The translations under genes and the position numbers were made by a program. From contig CAVVYA010000002.1 in the NCBI GenBank assembly GCA_963752345.1, forward strand, positions 248,001 to 312,000: 64,000 nt of DNA. The letters run 5' to 3'. Shown here one piece after another: positions 18,770 to 28,631 of this stretch. Position 1 is the stretch's first letter. Each line of letters opens with the position of its first letter. Origin of the DNA: CAVVYA01 sp963752345. Lineage in GTDB: Bacteria > Pseudomonadota > Alphaproteobacteria > SMXQ01. Below the pieces are notes generated by a model. That model worked only from the letters and a program-made list of their open reading frames with translations. It was not told the DNA's origin and did no database searches.

Positions 18770-19730
18770 CTCGACCAGCCGGCGGAACGGAAGAAGTTCT
18801 GCGACAGCGTGCCGATGACGCCTATCCCGTGCAGGAGAAGGGCGGCTGCGATCTGGGCCTATATGGGCAAGGGCGAGCCGCCCATGATCCCCGATTTCCA
18901 GTTCCTGACCGCGCCCGAGGCCAATCGCCAGACGTTTCGCACCAAGCAGATGTGCAACTGGCTGCAGGGCCTGGAGAGCGTGCTCGACCCCGCGCACACG
19001 ACCTATCTGCATCGCCGGCCCGTCGGCACGCGCAGCATCCGCTCGGGCTTCGACATCGTCGCCATGCGGGGCACCGAGCCGCCGGAGGTCACGACCGAAA
19101 GCACAAGCTTCGGCATGCGGATTTACGCCCTTCACAGGTCTGCGAACGGCGGCAAATACCTGCGGGTGAACAATTACGTTTATCCCTGCGGCGCGACACC
19201 TTCGACGGGCAACGCCAGCGCCGGATATCAAGGGCGCTGGTATGTTCCGATCGACGACCACAGCCATTATGGCTTCGAGTTTCTCTATCGCCATTCGCAG
19301 CCGGTGGATAAGGCGGCGCTGAAGAAGTTTCGCGCTTGAGAACGTGGCACCCGACAACCGTCATATCCGCCGGGCGGAGAACCGCTATTTGCAGGATCGC
19401 AGGGAGCAGAAGAGTCCGGGCGGCAGCTTCTCCGGCATGGGCGATTATTTTCCGGCCCAGGATGCATTCGCGATCGAAAGCCAGGGCGCGATCCGTGATC
19501 GCACCAGGGAGTATCTCGGTTCGAGCGATGTGGTCATCGTGGCCATGTTCCGCACGCTGCTCAAGGCGATCCAGCAGATGCAGGCCGGTGGCGAAGCGCC
19601 CGGCCTGATCCACGGCAATCCGCAAACCTATTTGGCGGATTTCATCTGCTTCGAAGGCCCGATCCAGGACGATGAGGATGGGCCCAGTCATTGCCGTCGT
19701 GTTCTGGCCGGCACGACCGCGGCGGAGTGA
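18467..19730 (+). CDS. Rieske non-heme iron oxygenase, phthalate dioxygenase-like (copy 1, frameshifted)
   Basis: Oxygenase component of an aromatic-ring hydroxylating or demethylating system. The Rieske [2Fe-2S] ligands are C69-P-H71 and C88-LY-H91. The catalytic domain shows NWLQGLESVLDPAH, with the His/Asp set for the mononuclear iron. Three indels are needed to restore the full-length protein: one missing base near 18820, one extra near 18847 (the segment between reads out of frame) and one extra near 19336 (LKKFRA then stop, whereas ENVAPDNRHIRRAENRYLQD continues in the next frame). Its first 303 bases are identical to copy 2. No reductase gene is nearby. Confidence 0.85.
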
Positions 19731-19832
19731 GGCGATCGTGTTCGCGGATCCAAAAACAAATCTCAGACAGGCGCTTTGATCGAAAGACGCCTGCCGACAT
19801 GGTGCACGAATAAAGTCTTGGGAGGACGAGGA

Positions 19833-20939
19833 ATGCGCAATCGCGCGAAGGGGTATCACCGGAAGAGGGCAGGCAAAGGCCGTCCGCTTCTCGCCAGCGT
19901 CTCGGCGGCCGTGCTCTGGACCGGCCTTGCGTCCGCCGCTGCGGCGCAGGACGCGGATTTCTATGCGGGCAAGACCATTGAGTTTTATATCGGCTATGAG
20001 GCCGGCACCGGATACGATATCTACGCCCGGTTGCTGGCGGAGAATATCGGCCGCTTCATTCCCGGGCATCCCGCCATCATTCCCCGCAACATGCCGGGCG
20101 CCGCAAGCATGCGCGCCATGAACTTCATCCACGAGGCGGCGCGCCGCGACGGCATCGCGTGGGCGGCGGTCGACCGCAATGTCGCGATGGAGCCTCTCCT
20201 CTACGGCAGCGAGTCGAAGGCGCCTTACAAGACGCCGCTGGAGTTCAACTGGATCGGCAGCTTGAACACGGAAATCGGCGTCGCCGCGGTGTGGCACACC
20301 ACCGGTATCAAGTCCTGGGAAGAGGTACGGACGAGGCCGACGATCGTGGCGATGGCCGGCGCCCAAGGCGGCATCGGCGCCCGCGCGCTCAACAGCTTCC
20401 TCGGAACCCAGTTCCAGCAGGTCTGCTGCTATGGCGGGGACGGCGGCCAGAATCTCGCCATCGAGCGCGGCGAAGTCGAGGGGCGCGTTGGCTGGTCCTG
20501 GTCGACCCTGAAAGCCTCGCGTGCGGATTGGGTGGAAAGCGGAAAGCTCAAGCTCCTGATGCAAGTCGGTTTGCAGAAGAATGCGGACATTCCGGCCGAC
20601 GTGCCGTTGGTCATCGACCTCGCCAAGACCGAAAGCGACAAGCAGGCGTTGAAGATCATCTTTGCCAATCAATCCCTGGGGCGGCCCTATGTCATGCCGG
20701 CCGGGGTGCCGGCGGATCGCCTCGCCGTGGTGAGGCGCGCCTTCATGGCGATGGCCAAGGATCCCGCGTTTCTCGCTGATGCGGCAAAGCGCCGCCTCGA
20801 AATCAACGACCCGAAATCCGGCGAGGAGATTCATCAGATCCTGACAGAGGTCTATGCTTCGCCGCCGGAGATCGTCGCGGCCGCACAACGGGCGATCAAG
20901 GAGGGCGAATTCAAGATGAAGGACGAACCAAAGAAATAG
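19833..20939 (+). CDS. TctC/Bug-family periplasmic binding protein (1)
   Basis: 368 aa from ATG 19833, preceded by GGGAGGACGAGG; a longer start is unlikely because the signal peptide begins here. The signal peptide ends at ASAAAAQ. The mature start DFYAGKTIEFYIGYEAGTGYD is the classical Bug-family opening, and the family's C-terminal half ends with RRLEINDPKSGEEIHQIL. The protein would bind a carboxylate in the periplasm and hand it to a TctAB permease, but no tctA or tctB is present in this window. It lies between the two Rieske genes, so its ligand is probably their substrate or a product. Confidence 0.92.
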   Translation: MRNRAKGYHRKRAGKGRPLLASVSAAVLWTGLASAAAAQDADFYAGKTIEFYIGYEAGTGYDIYARLLAENIGRFIPGHPAIIPRNMPGAASMRAMNFIHEAARRDGIAWAAVDRNVAMEPLLYGSESKAPYKTPLEFNWIGSLNTEIGVAAVWHTTGIKSWEEVRTRPTIVAMAGAQGGIGARALNSFLGTQFQQVCCYGGDGGQNLAIERGEVEGRVGWSWSTLKASRADWVESGKLKLLMQVGLQKNADIPADVPLVIDLAKTESDKQALKIIFANQSLGRPYVMPAGVPADRLAVVRRAFMAMAKDPAFLADAAKRRLEINDPKSGEEIHQILTEVYASPPEIVAAAQRAIKEGEFKMKDEPKK

Positions 20940-20973
20940 CCGACGGCGCGTTCGGGAAAACAGGACACTTCAC

Positions 20974-21276
20974 ATGCTGACCAAAGAGCAGAACGACTTG
21001 CTGACGCAGACCGGGCCGGGTACGCCGTGCGGCGAATTCCTGCGCAGCTATTGGCAGCCGATCGCGGCCGCCGAGGAGATGCCGCCCGGCGGCGATCCGC
21101 TGCCGATCCGCATCATGAGCGAAGACCTGGTGCTGTTCCGCGACGACAAGGATCGCCTCGGGTTGATCCAGCAGTTCTGTCCCCATCGCGGCACCGACCT
21201 GTCCTACGGCCGGGTCGAGGACGGCGGCCTGCGCTGCCTCTATCACGGCTGGCTGTTCGACATCCATGGCAAGTGC
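20974..21276 (+). repeat. 303-bp perfect direct repeat, copy B
   Basis: Partner of 18467-18769, separated by 2507 bp start to start. It could recombine to delete the TctC gene between. Confidence 0.9.
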
Positions 21277-22236
21277 ATCGACCAGCCGGCGGAACGGACA
21301 GAAGTTCTGCGACAGCGTGCCGATGACCGTCCTATCCCGTGCAGGAGAAGGGCGGCGCGATCTGGGCCTATCTGGGCAAGGGCGAGCCGCCCATGATCCC
21401 CGACCTCCAATTCCTGACGGGGCCCGAAGCCAACCGGCTGACATTCCGCGTCGTCCAGATGTGCAACTGGCTGCAGGGCCTGGAGAGTTCGACCGACCCT
21501 GTGCATACGACCTATCTGCATCGCCGGCCCGCCGGAACGCCGAGCGAGCGTTCGGATTCCGACATCGCCGCGCTCAGAGGCATCGAGCCGCCCCACGTCA
21601 GCACCGAACCGACCAGCGCCGGGATGCGGATCTATGCGCTTCACGACGCGCCGAACGGCCGCAAGTATCTGCGGGTCAACAATTACGTTTATCCGTGCGG
21701 CGCGACGCCATCCACGTCGACCGGCGAATCCGGCTACCAGGGCCGCTGGTATGTGCCGATCGACGACTTCAGCCATTGCCGGTTCGAATTCTTCTATCGC
21801 CACTCGCAGCCGCTCAACAAGGAGCGGCTACGGAAAAACCGCGCCGAGAATGTCGCGCCCGACAATGCGCCATGTCCGCCGGCCAGAGAACCGCTACCTG
21901 CAGGACCGCAAGGAACAGAAGCACGGCAGCTGGGGCGGCATGGGCATGCATTTCCCCTCGCAGGACGCGTTCGCCATCGAAACCCAAGGGCCCATCCAGG
22001 ACCGCACCAAGGAGTATCTCGGCGCGAGCGACATGGTGATCGTCGCCGTGCGCAGGATCCTGCTGAAGGCGATCCGCGAGATGCAGGAGGGCAAGGAAGC
22101 GCCCGGCCTGATCCGCACGCCGGCCGACAATCCGTTCGCCGATTTCGTCTGCACATCGGGATACATCGAGGATCACGAGGACGGTCCGAGCTTCTGCAAG
22201 CGCGTCCTCGCCACGGGCAGAGCCGCTGCTGAATGA
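20974..22236 (+). CDS. Rieske non-heme iron oxygenase, phthalate dioxygenase-like (copy 2, frameshifted)
   Basis: Paralogue of copy 1 with the same Rieske ligands (C69/H71, C88/H91) and a catalytic domain with NWLQGLESSTDPVHTTYLH. Full length is recovered only by removing three single bases: near 21299 (GGACAGAAG for GGAAGAAG), near 21328, and near 21871, where NA then reads HVRRPENRYLQDRKEQ. The net shift of three keeps start and stop in the same frame. The downstream half differs from copy 1 by many substitutions, so the enzymes may have different substrates. It follows the TctC gene by 34 bp and precedes a VOC gene by 43 bp, all in one operon. Confidence 0.85.
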
Positions 22237-22279
22237 CATTGGGGCCTTCCGGGCCCGTCGGATGACAGAGGAGACAGTC

Positions 22280-22785
22280 ATGAATGTGAGCCAGACCATC
22301 ACGGGCATCAGCCACAGCGGGTTCTACGTCGAGGATCTCGACCGCACGACCGAGTTCTACACGAAGGTGTTCGGCGCGCGCGTGGCGTGGCGCAACGACA
22401 AGTCCGCGAATCCGCTGATGAAGCTCTATATCGGCGACTTCGGCCTTCCGATCATCAAGCGGCCGCCCGACGAGCCGAAGCTCGACATCCCGCACGCCAT
22501 CCACTGGGCCTATCGCGTCGATCCCGGCCAAGGCCGAGGAGACCATCGAATACATCAAGTCCCTGCGGCATCGAGGTCGAAGGGCCGGTGGGCCACAAGC
22601 GCGAGCCAGGGATCGTCAACTGGTTCTTCCTCGATCCCGACAACTATCGCGTCGAAGTCGAAGCGCGCTTCGCCACGGCCAAGGAAGGCGAAGACGTCCT
22701 CGAGCGCGGCAAGGCGACCCGCAACGCCGAAATGGGCCTGTATGGCGGCGATGCCAATCGCAGGAAGCTGAAGCAGGGCGCCTGA
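22280..22785 (+). CDS. VOC-family (glyoxalase/extradiol dioxygenase fold) protein, frameshifted
   Basis: The start ATG 22280 has GAGGAGA upstream. The N-terminal half ISHSGFYVEDLDRTTEFYTK begins with the metal-binding histidine of this superfamily. The C-terminal half GIVNWFFLDPDNYRVEVEAR supplies the usual D-P-D and Glu ligands. The two halves are in different frames. Removing one base near 22525 and one near 22562 gives YRVDPAKAEETIEYIKSCG and about 168 aa. Single-domain VOC proteins include ring-cleavage dioxygenases, isomerases and lyases, so the reaction cannot be named. It is co-transcribed with the Rieske and LigB-type genes, which favours a role in aromatic catabolism. Confidence 0.8.
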
Positions 22786-22853
22786 TGGCGCCGCGTCCGA
22801 GCGCGATCGAAAAACTCGAAACGGAAAACAGATACAAGGCAGGGAGACGGAAC

Positions 22854-24011
22854 ATGCACAAGGGAGTGATGGTTGCCGCAACGGCACTGATGTTGACGGC
22901 CGTCCAGGGTGCCGTCGCGGCCGATCTGCCCAAGGCGACGCAGAAGGCGCTCGCCGGCCTCAAGCTCGAGGCCTCGGCGCTCGACGGGCTCGACCGGGAA
23001 CTCGCGGTGCCCAAAGACTGGCTCGACGGCGCGGTCAAGGAAAAGGAAATCTTGATTGCGGGCACCTGGAACGAGCGCGAGTTCTCGGTCATGACGGCGC
23101 CGTTCAAGGAGCGTTATCCAGGCGTCACCCTGAAGTATGACCGCAGCGGCACGGCGGGGCGCGGCACGCGCGTGCTGGTGGCCCTCGCCGAAGGCCGCTA
23201 CCTCGCCGACGTGCTGACCAGCATCGCCGACGCCATGCCGCAGTTCGTCGAGGCCAAGGCGCTCGCCGATATGCGCGAGCTGCCGGCCTTCGCGAGCGTG
23301 ATGAGCGACTATGTCGCTTCGGATGGCTCGTGGGCCAGCTTCAAGCTGTCGTTCCGCTGCATGGCCTACAACACCGAGAAGGTGAAGAAGCAGGACCTGC
23401 CCGAGAAATGGGAAGACCTGCTGAACAATCCGATTTGGCGCAACGGCCAGCTCGGCATCTCCGACCACCCGAACGCCTGGCTGCTCAGCCTGTGGAGCGC
23501 CAACGGCGAAAAATGGGGCCAGGATTTCACGCGCCGCCTGTTCAACGAGGTCAAGCCGCAGAAGCGCAAGGAGGGCATGACCCAGATGACCGCGCTTACG
23601 GTGGCCGGCGAGTTCTCCGCCAATATTCCGGCCCCGGAATGGACGGCGCAGCGCTATGCCACGAAGGGCGCGCCGATCAGCTATCACTGCCCGATCCCGG
23701 TGCCGATCAGCACGTCGCAGATCGTCATGCTGGACAAATCGCCGCGCAAGAATGCCGCGCGCCTGTTCGTCAACTGGATTTTGAGCCGCGAGGGACAGCT
23801 CATGCAATATGCCGAAACCTTCGCGGTGCCGGTCCACAAGGCGCTGCAATCGCAAGATTTCCTGCCATTCGCCGATACGATCGTCGGCAAGCCTGCGGTG
23901 GTAAGGGACGAGGGCATGCTGGGCGACGAGTTGCAAAAAACAGTGCAGGATACATGGTCGGGCTATTGGGCGAAGTCGCCCACCGGCGGAAACCGCACCC
24001 CGCTGACATGA
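22854..24011 (+). CDS. ABC-type extracellular solute-binding protein (iron/organic solute class)
   Basis: 385 aa from ATG 22854 (GGGAGACGG upstream). The signal peptide MHKGVMVAATALMLTAVQG ends near AVAAD. The mature protein has the two-lobe pattern of bacterial solute-binding proteins of the COG1840 kind: KEILIAGTWNEREFSVMTAPF, YDRSGTAGRGTRVL, and later ISTSQIVMLDKSPRKNAARLFVNWIL, the block common to these proteins. No permease or ATPase gene is adjacent. Within the aromatic operon it may deliver the substrate or a metal. The frame is intact. Confidence 0.82.
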   Translation: MHKGVMVAATALMLTAVQGAVAADLPKATQKALAGLKLEASALDGLDRELAVPKDWLDGAVKEKEILIAGTWNEREFSVMTAPFKERYPGVTLKYDRSGTAGRGTRVLVALAEGRYLADVLTSIADAMPQFVEAKALADMRELPAFASVMSDYVASDGSWASFKLSFRCMAYNTEKVKKQDLPEKWEDLLNNPIWRNGQLGISDHPNAWLLSLWSANGEKWGQDFTRRLFNEVKPQKRKEGMTQMTALTVAGEFSANIPAPEWTAQRYATKGAPISYHCPIPVPISTSQIVMLDKSPRKNAARLFVNWILSREGQLMQYAETFAVPVHKALQSQDFLPFADTIVGKPAVVRDEGMLGDELQKTVQDTWSGYWAKSPTGGNRTPLT

Positions 24012-24110
24012 GACCGCGGAGTCTGGGCCCGGCTATCGGGCCGCAAGGGCAAGCCGCAGTCACTTGTGCGGCTTGCCCTTAAACTCGTTTGACAGGACGA
24101 AATAACGCAT

Positions 24111-25124
24111 ATGGCCAAGATCGTTTACGGCTTCGGATCATCCCATGGGCCGCTGTTGTCGACGCCGCCCGAAAAGTGGGACCTGCGCGCGGCCGACGAC
24201 CGCAAGAATCCGAGCCATCCTTTCCGCGGCCGCAACTACACCTTCCCAGAGCTTGTCGAGGCGCGGCGGGGCGAGAGGGATTTCGAATCGGAAATGTCGC
24301 TCGAAACGCGCCAGGAGCGGCATGCGCGCAATCAGCGCGCGCTGGACCGGCTGGCCGAGAAGACCGCCGCGGTCGCGCCCGACGTGGTGGTGGTGGTCGG
24401 CGACGACCAGCATGAGTGGTTCCATGACGACATCCAGCCGTCATTCACGGTTTACTGCGCCGGTCAGGTGATCAACACCGCGATCGATCCGGTGAAATTC
24501 GCATCGAAGAGTCCCGGCATTCAGGTCGCCATGGCGGCCAACCAGCCCCCCGAGGACCAGGTCTATCCGGTGCCGCGGGATCTTGCCCATGCCATCATCG
24601 AGCAGGCGATCGATGACGAATTCGACGTCGCCATCTCGGCGAAGCAGCGCGCCAACGAGCGGGGGCCAATCGGCATCGGGCACGCCGTCGGTTTCATCTA
24701 TCGCCGCATCATGAAGGACCGGCCGGTTCCGGTCGTGCCGATCCTGCTCAATACCTATTTTCCGCCCAATCAGCCGACCGCCAAGCGGTGCTACGAATTC
24801 GGCCTGTCGATCGGCCGCGCGATCCGGAAATGGAACGCCGACAAGCGGGTGGCGGTCTGCGCGTCTGGCGGCATCAGCCATTTCGTCGTCGACGAGGAAT
24901 TCGACCGCCGCATGCTGACGGCGATGAAGAACCGCGACACCGCGACGATCTTCGCCGAGCCGCACAGCATGTTCCGCTCCGGCACCTCGGAAACGAAGAA
25001 CTGGATCACGGTCGCCGGCATCCTGGCGGAGACCGATTTGCAAATGAACCTGATCGATTACGTGCCCGCCACCCGCTCCGAAGCGGGGACCGGCTGCGGC
25101 ATGGCTTTCGCGACCTGGGAATAA
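24111..25124 (+). CDS. LigB-type class III extradiol ring-cleavage dioxygenase
   Basis: 337 aa, intact. The opening MAKIVYGFGSSHGPLL places a histidine at residue 12, the iron ligand in the protocatechuate 4,5-dioxygenase beta subunit (LigB). A second histidine lies in VVVVVGDDQHEWF, the region of the next ligand, and later blocks PVPVVPILLNTYFPPNQP and VAVCASGGISHFVVDEEFDR match the family. The enzyme would open a catechol-type ring using Fe(II) and O2. There is no LigA-like alpha subunit nearby, so it may be a single-subunit relative. The next gene starts 6 bases after its stop, so they are co-translated. Confidence 0.88.
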   Translation: MAKIVYGFGSSHGPLLSTPPEKWDLRAADDRKNPSHPFRGRNYTFPELVEARRGERDFESEMSLETRQERHARNQRALDRLAEKTAAVAPDVVVVVGDDQHEWFHDDIQPSFTVYCAGQVINTAIDPVKFASKSPGIQVAMAANQPPEDQVYPVPRDLAHAIIEQAIDDEFDVAISAKQRANERGPIGIGHAVGFIYRRIMKDRPVPVVPILLNTYFPPNQPTAKRCYEFGLSIGRAIRKWNADKRVAVCASGGISHFVVDEEFDRRMLTAMKNRDTATIFAEPHSMFRSGTSETKNWITVAGILAETDLQMNLIDYVPATRSEAGTGCGMAFATWE

Positions 25125-25130
25125 ATCTCA

Positions 25131-26126
25131 ATGAAGCTGCAACTCAGTATCGGTATGGCCGACAATCCGCGCACGCGGCCGATCTTCGAGGGCAAGGTGA
25201 AGCCCGACGGCATCGAATTCATCTGCACGTCGGTGCACGCCTCGGAGCTGTTCTGGCGCCAGTTGCGCTTCGGCGATTTCGACGTCTCGGAAATGTCCAT
25301 GTCGGGGCTGATGATGGCGGTGGCCGGCGGCGACGACCGCTGGGTCGCGCTGCCGATCTTCACCACGCGCCGGATGTTCCAGGTCGGCGTGCTGGTGCGC
25401 AAGGACCGCGGCATCGACAAGCCGGCCGATCTCAAGGGCCGGAAGATGGGCGTGCCGGAATATCAGCAGACGGCGGCGCTCTGGACGCGCGGCTATCTGC
25501 AGCACGAATACGGCATCCATCCGCGCGACATGGAATTCTGGATGGAGCGCAACGACGACCATAGCCAGGGCGCCGCCATCGGCTTCAAGCCGCCGTCGGA
25601 CGTGAAGCTCAACTTCATTCCGAACGACACAAACATGGGGCAGATGCTGCTCGACGGCAAACTCGATGGCGCGATCCGCTATCTCGCCGGCACCAACAAT
25701 CTGGTCGATCGCTCGAACGCCGATCTATACCGCCACCCGGACTTCAAGACCCTGTTCCCCGATCCTCACGCCGAGGGAGTTCGGTTTTTCAAGAAGACCG
25801 GGATCTACCCGATCAATCACTGCATGGTGGTGAAGCGCGAGATCGCCGAGCGGCATCCCTGGATTGTGCTCAATATCTTCAAGGCCTTCCAAAAGGCGAA
25901 CGAGCTGGCCGAGAAGGCCCGCAAGGAAGCCGTCGAGTATCACCTCGAGACCGGTCTGCTGCCGCCCGAGGCGCGCAAGGCGCTGGCCACGCCCATCGTC
26001 ACCCATGGCATCGCGGCCAACCGGAAAACGCTCGAGACGACGGCCCAGTATTCGTTCGAACAAGGGCTGACGCCGCGCCTGATGAAGCTGGAAGAGCTCT
26101 TCGCGCCATCGGTCATGGAGCAATAG
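25131..26126 (+). CDS. 4,5-dihydroxyphthalate decarboxylase-like (Pht5 family) protein
   Basis: 331 aa, intact. The text LSIGMADNPRTRPIFEGKV, then FDVSEMSMSGLMMAVAGGD and GVPEYQQTAALWTRGYL, is the pattern I know from Pht5-type 4,5-dihydroxyphthalate decarboxylases, which are related to periplasmic binding proteins of the NMT1/SBP fold. It has no signal peptide, consistent with a cytoplasmic enzyme rather than a transporter subunit. With a phthalate dioxygenase-like oxygenase and a LigB-type dioxygenase upstream, it could decarboxylate a dihydroxylated aromatic diacid before ring cleavage. It is the last gene of the operon. Confidence 0.82.
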   Translation: MKLQLSIGMADNPRTRPIFEGKVKPDGIEFICTSVHASELFWRQLRFGDFDVSEMSMSGLMMAVAGGDDRWVALPIFTTRRMFQVGVLVRKDRGIDKPADLKGRKMGVPEYQQTAALWTRGYLQHEYGIHPRDMEFWMERNDDHSQGAAIGFKPPSDVKLNFIPNDTNMGQMLLDGKLDGAIRYLAGTNNLVDRSNADLYRHPDFKTLFPDPHAEGVRFFKKTGIYPINHCMVVKREIAERHPWIVLNIFKAFQKANELAEKARKEAVEYHLETGLLPPEARKALATPIVTHGIAANRKTLETTAQYSFEQGLTPRLMKLEELFAPSVMEQ

Positions 26127-26204
26127 ATGTCGGATCGCGGCGGTCGGTAAGCTTACGCGGCATTCCGTTCTCTCTATCCGGTGAGGCCCCTGCGAGCCGT
26201 TATT

Positions 26205-26247
26205 CTGCTCGGGTTGCCGAGCAGCGTTTGGTCGGCTGATTTTTTTT
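26205..26247. terminator. Putative terminator between convergent genes
   Basis: A perfect 8-bp hairpin CTGCTCGG/CCGAGCAG (26205-26224) is followed after a short CAGC/GCTG element by eight T's at 26240-26247. It lies between the end of the Rieske operon and the end of the minus-strand TctC gene. Confidence 0.5.
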
Positions 26248-26252
26248 GGGCC

Positions 26253-27325
26253 TTATTCCTCACCCTTTGCCGGCTTGGCGCCCGGCTTGCTTTGCTCGCT
26301 GCGGGGCGTCATCACGTCCTTCGCCTTGGCCACGATGTCGGGCGGCGTCTGAATAATGCTGCTGACGACCTTCTGCAACTCCTCACCCGTCAGCGGCTCC
26401 ACCTCGATGAGCTGTCTGGACGCCTCGGACAGGAACGCCGGATCCTTGACCATCTGGTTGAAGGCACGGCGCAAGGTCTGGAGGCGTTGCGGCGGGATTC
26501 CCGGCGAGGCGGCGTAGGGATATTCGTAGCTCGTGTTGGAGAGAATGAAGTCAAGAACTTTGCGCTGCTCGTCGGTCTGCGCCAATTCCGTCACGAGCGG
26601 GACATTCGGCAGGTCGGGGTCCTTGTGGGTGTTCATCTGCAGCAGCGGTAAGATCTGGCCGTCGCGAATCCAATCCGGCTTGGCTGCCTTGTAGGATGTC
26701 CAGTAGGCGCCACCGACGCCTTGGACCTCGCCGCGCTCCAGGGCCGGGTAGAGATTGGCGTTGGTCTCGTAGCCGGTGATGATCTTGAACTTCGTGCCGA
26801 ACATGTTGTTGAGCAGCGCCGGATAGGTGGCCGTGGTACCGCGCACGCCGGTGGCACCCATGATCACCTCGGTCTTCTTCGCGTCTTCAATGGTTTTGAC
26901 GCCCGCCGTATGCCAAACGATAATGACGCTGACCACGCGGCCGAGACTGGCGATCCAGGATAGGTCATTGAGGTTGAAGGTGATGCCCGATTGCTCCATC
27001 GCCTGAAGAAGGGCAAGGCGCTATTGAACGTCGCGATGGTGAGGCCGTCCTTCGGCGCCGAGTGGACATAACTGGCCGCGCCGACGCCCGACGCGCCGCT
27101 GATCGCCTGTGGCACCATACTGGGCTTGCCGGGAATGTAGTTTCCCATGTGACGTGAGACCAGACGCGCCCGCACGCCGAAGCTGCCGCTGAGCGCCGCG
27201 CCGACGATCAACTTGATCTGCCGTCCCTGGTAGAAGTTATCGACCTCCTGAGCGTGGGCCGGAGACGCCTGCAGGACCGCGGCGCCGCCACACAATACCA
27301 GACCGAATAGGCGCAATCGTTTCAT
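26253..27325 (-). CDS. TctC/Bug-family periplasmic binding protein (2), one-base frameshift
   Basis: Start MKRLRLFGLVLCGGAA with a signal peptide ending in SPAHAQ. The mature start EVDNFYQGRQIKLIVGAALSG is family-typical. The frame breaks near 27004, where a missing base turns FNSALPFFQAMEQSGITF into FNSALPFFRRWS. The rest is in the shifted frame and contains WIASLGRVVSVIIVWHTAG and the GEVQG ligand-loop text. It is the closest visible relative of TctC (3) across the lysR gene, so the two flank the regulator as paralogues. It lies just downstream of the amidohydrolase gene on the same strand. No TctA/B partner. Confidence 0.88.
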
Positions 27326-27425
27326 CGCTCTCTCCCCATTGACGCGCGCCTACCTGGCAAGTCCTCGCTTCGTGGTCTTGTGCTCTCCTGTACTGGATAT
27401 GATCCCGCTGATTCGGATCAGCTGA

Positions 27426-28631
27426 TTATCTTTGATCCAGTTTGAAGTATTCGATTGCGTTCCCCGCCGTGATCTTCCAGCGCTGCTCCTCGGTCACGTT
27501 CGTGAACGTCTCGTCGATCAGCTTCAGGGACTCAGGCCAAGCGCACTCGACATGCGGAAAATCCGTGCTCCACATGACGCGGTCGATCCCGATCTTGTCG
27601 AGCAGGCGGATGCCGGTAGGGTCGTCGAAAAAGCCCCAATAGCAATGCTGATTGACATATTCGCTCGGTGGCCGTTTCAGAGGTGCAAGATCGAGCTCAC
27701 GCATGGCCCAGTGATAGTTGCGACTGTACTGGCGATCGAGCTGCTGTAGAAACAAGGGAATCCAGCCGATCTGATTTTCGGCAAAGTAGATGTTGAGGCC
27801 TGGAAAGCGGTCGAACACGCCATGCAGGATCATCTGCACCGCATTGGTCGCGCCGCGCAGACCATAGCGGTAGCAGCGCTGGGCAAAATCCACCTGCGTC
27901 CACTCGGCGGCCATTGGCGTTTTCGCATAGACGAACACCGGTTCTTTCGAATCGTCTCTTGCCGACATCGAAACATGGGCGGTGAGGGGCATCTCGTAAT
28001 CGAGCGCCGCTGCCCAGAATATGTCGTCCTCGGTAGAGGGATAGCGGTGCCCTGCCGGAAACGCGGCGAGATTCACCGCGGGCAGGCCGAGCGCCTTGCA
28101 ATGCTTCAATTCCGCTACCGCCGCATCGATGGTCGACACGGGCAGCACGCCGACACCCAAGAGCCGGTCCGGAGCCGCAGCGCAGTATTCCTGCGCAAGC
28201 CAATTGTTATAAGCGCGCAGAACGGTGTTGTAGGCCTCGACATCGGTGATCTGGCGGCACAACCTCAGAAACTGAGGTGAGGCATAGAGGATTTCCGCGT
28301 CGATTCCGTCGGCGTCTTGCTCGCCCAGTCGCTGCTTAGGCGAGCCCGTGCCGACGCCCGTCCATGGCGTGCCGAATGGCGTGAATTCCTCAATGGCATG
28401 GCCGGCGAACAGGCTTTGGTGGGCGACGGCGGGCTTCGAATTCTTGATGACGAATCCTTCGCCACCGTCAGGAAGGTTGACCTTGCGCGGGACCCACTCC
28501 TGGTATTTCTCCGGCACCCAATGAGCACAGCAATCGGTCGGCATTTCGAGGTGCGAATCCGCCGAAATGTAGTTGTACTTGCGCTTCACATCGGACTGCC
28601 TGGCTCGTTCCATCATCGTGCTCATGGTCAT
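27426..28631 (-). CDS. Amidohydrolase-family (amidohydrolase 2) enzyme
   Basis: 401 aa, intact. The TIM-barrel metal motif appears as NYISADSHLEMP (D-x-H). Further blocks are FAENQIGWIPLFLQQLDRQY and the C-terminal DRVMWSTDFPHVECAWP with the DFPH metal ligand. This family includes aromatic-acid decarboxylases such as ACMSD and gamma-resorcylate decarboxylase as well as hydrolases, so the reaction is open. ATG choice at the N-terminus is not decided (MTMSTMM has three). It shares its organisation with the second amidohydrolase at 41-42 kb. It is divergent from lysR and probably controlled by it. Confidence 0.87.
   Translation of the reverse strand: MTMSTMMERARQSDVKRKYNYISADSHLEMPTDCCAHWVPEKYQEWVPRKVNLPDGGEGFVIKNSKPAVAHQSLFAGHAIEEFTPFGTPWTGVGTGSPKQRLGEQDADGIDAEILYASPQFLRLCRQITDVEAYNTVLRAYNNWLAQEYCAAAPDRLLGVGVLPVSTIDAAVAELKHCKALGLPAVNLAAFPAGHRYPSTEDDIFWAAALDYEMPLTAHVSMSARDDSKEPVFVYAKTPMAAEWTQVDFAQRCYRYGLRGATNAVQMILHGVFDRFPGLNIYFAENQIGWIPLFLQQLDRQYSRNYHWAMRELDLAPLKRPPSEYVNQHCYWGFFDDPTGIRLLDKIGIDRVMWSTDFPHVECAWPESLKLIDETFTNVTEEQRWKITAGNAIEYFKLDQR

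Noticed and set aside
18427..19311. Plus-strand ORF in another frame of the Rieske gene
   Set aside because: The amino-acid text is the out-of-frame reading of the Rieske gene (Arg/Ala/Pro-rich) and has no family signature.
19089..20888. 599-codon minus-strand ORF across the Rieske (1) and TctC (1) genes
   Set aside because: It spans two plus-strand genes with recognisable families and is an antisense shadow.
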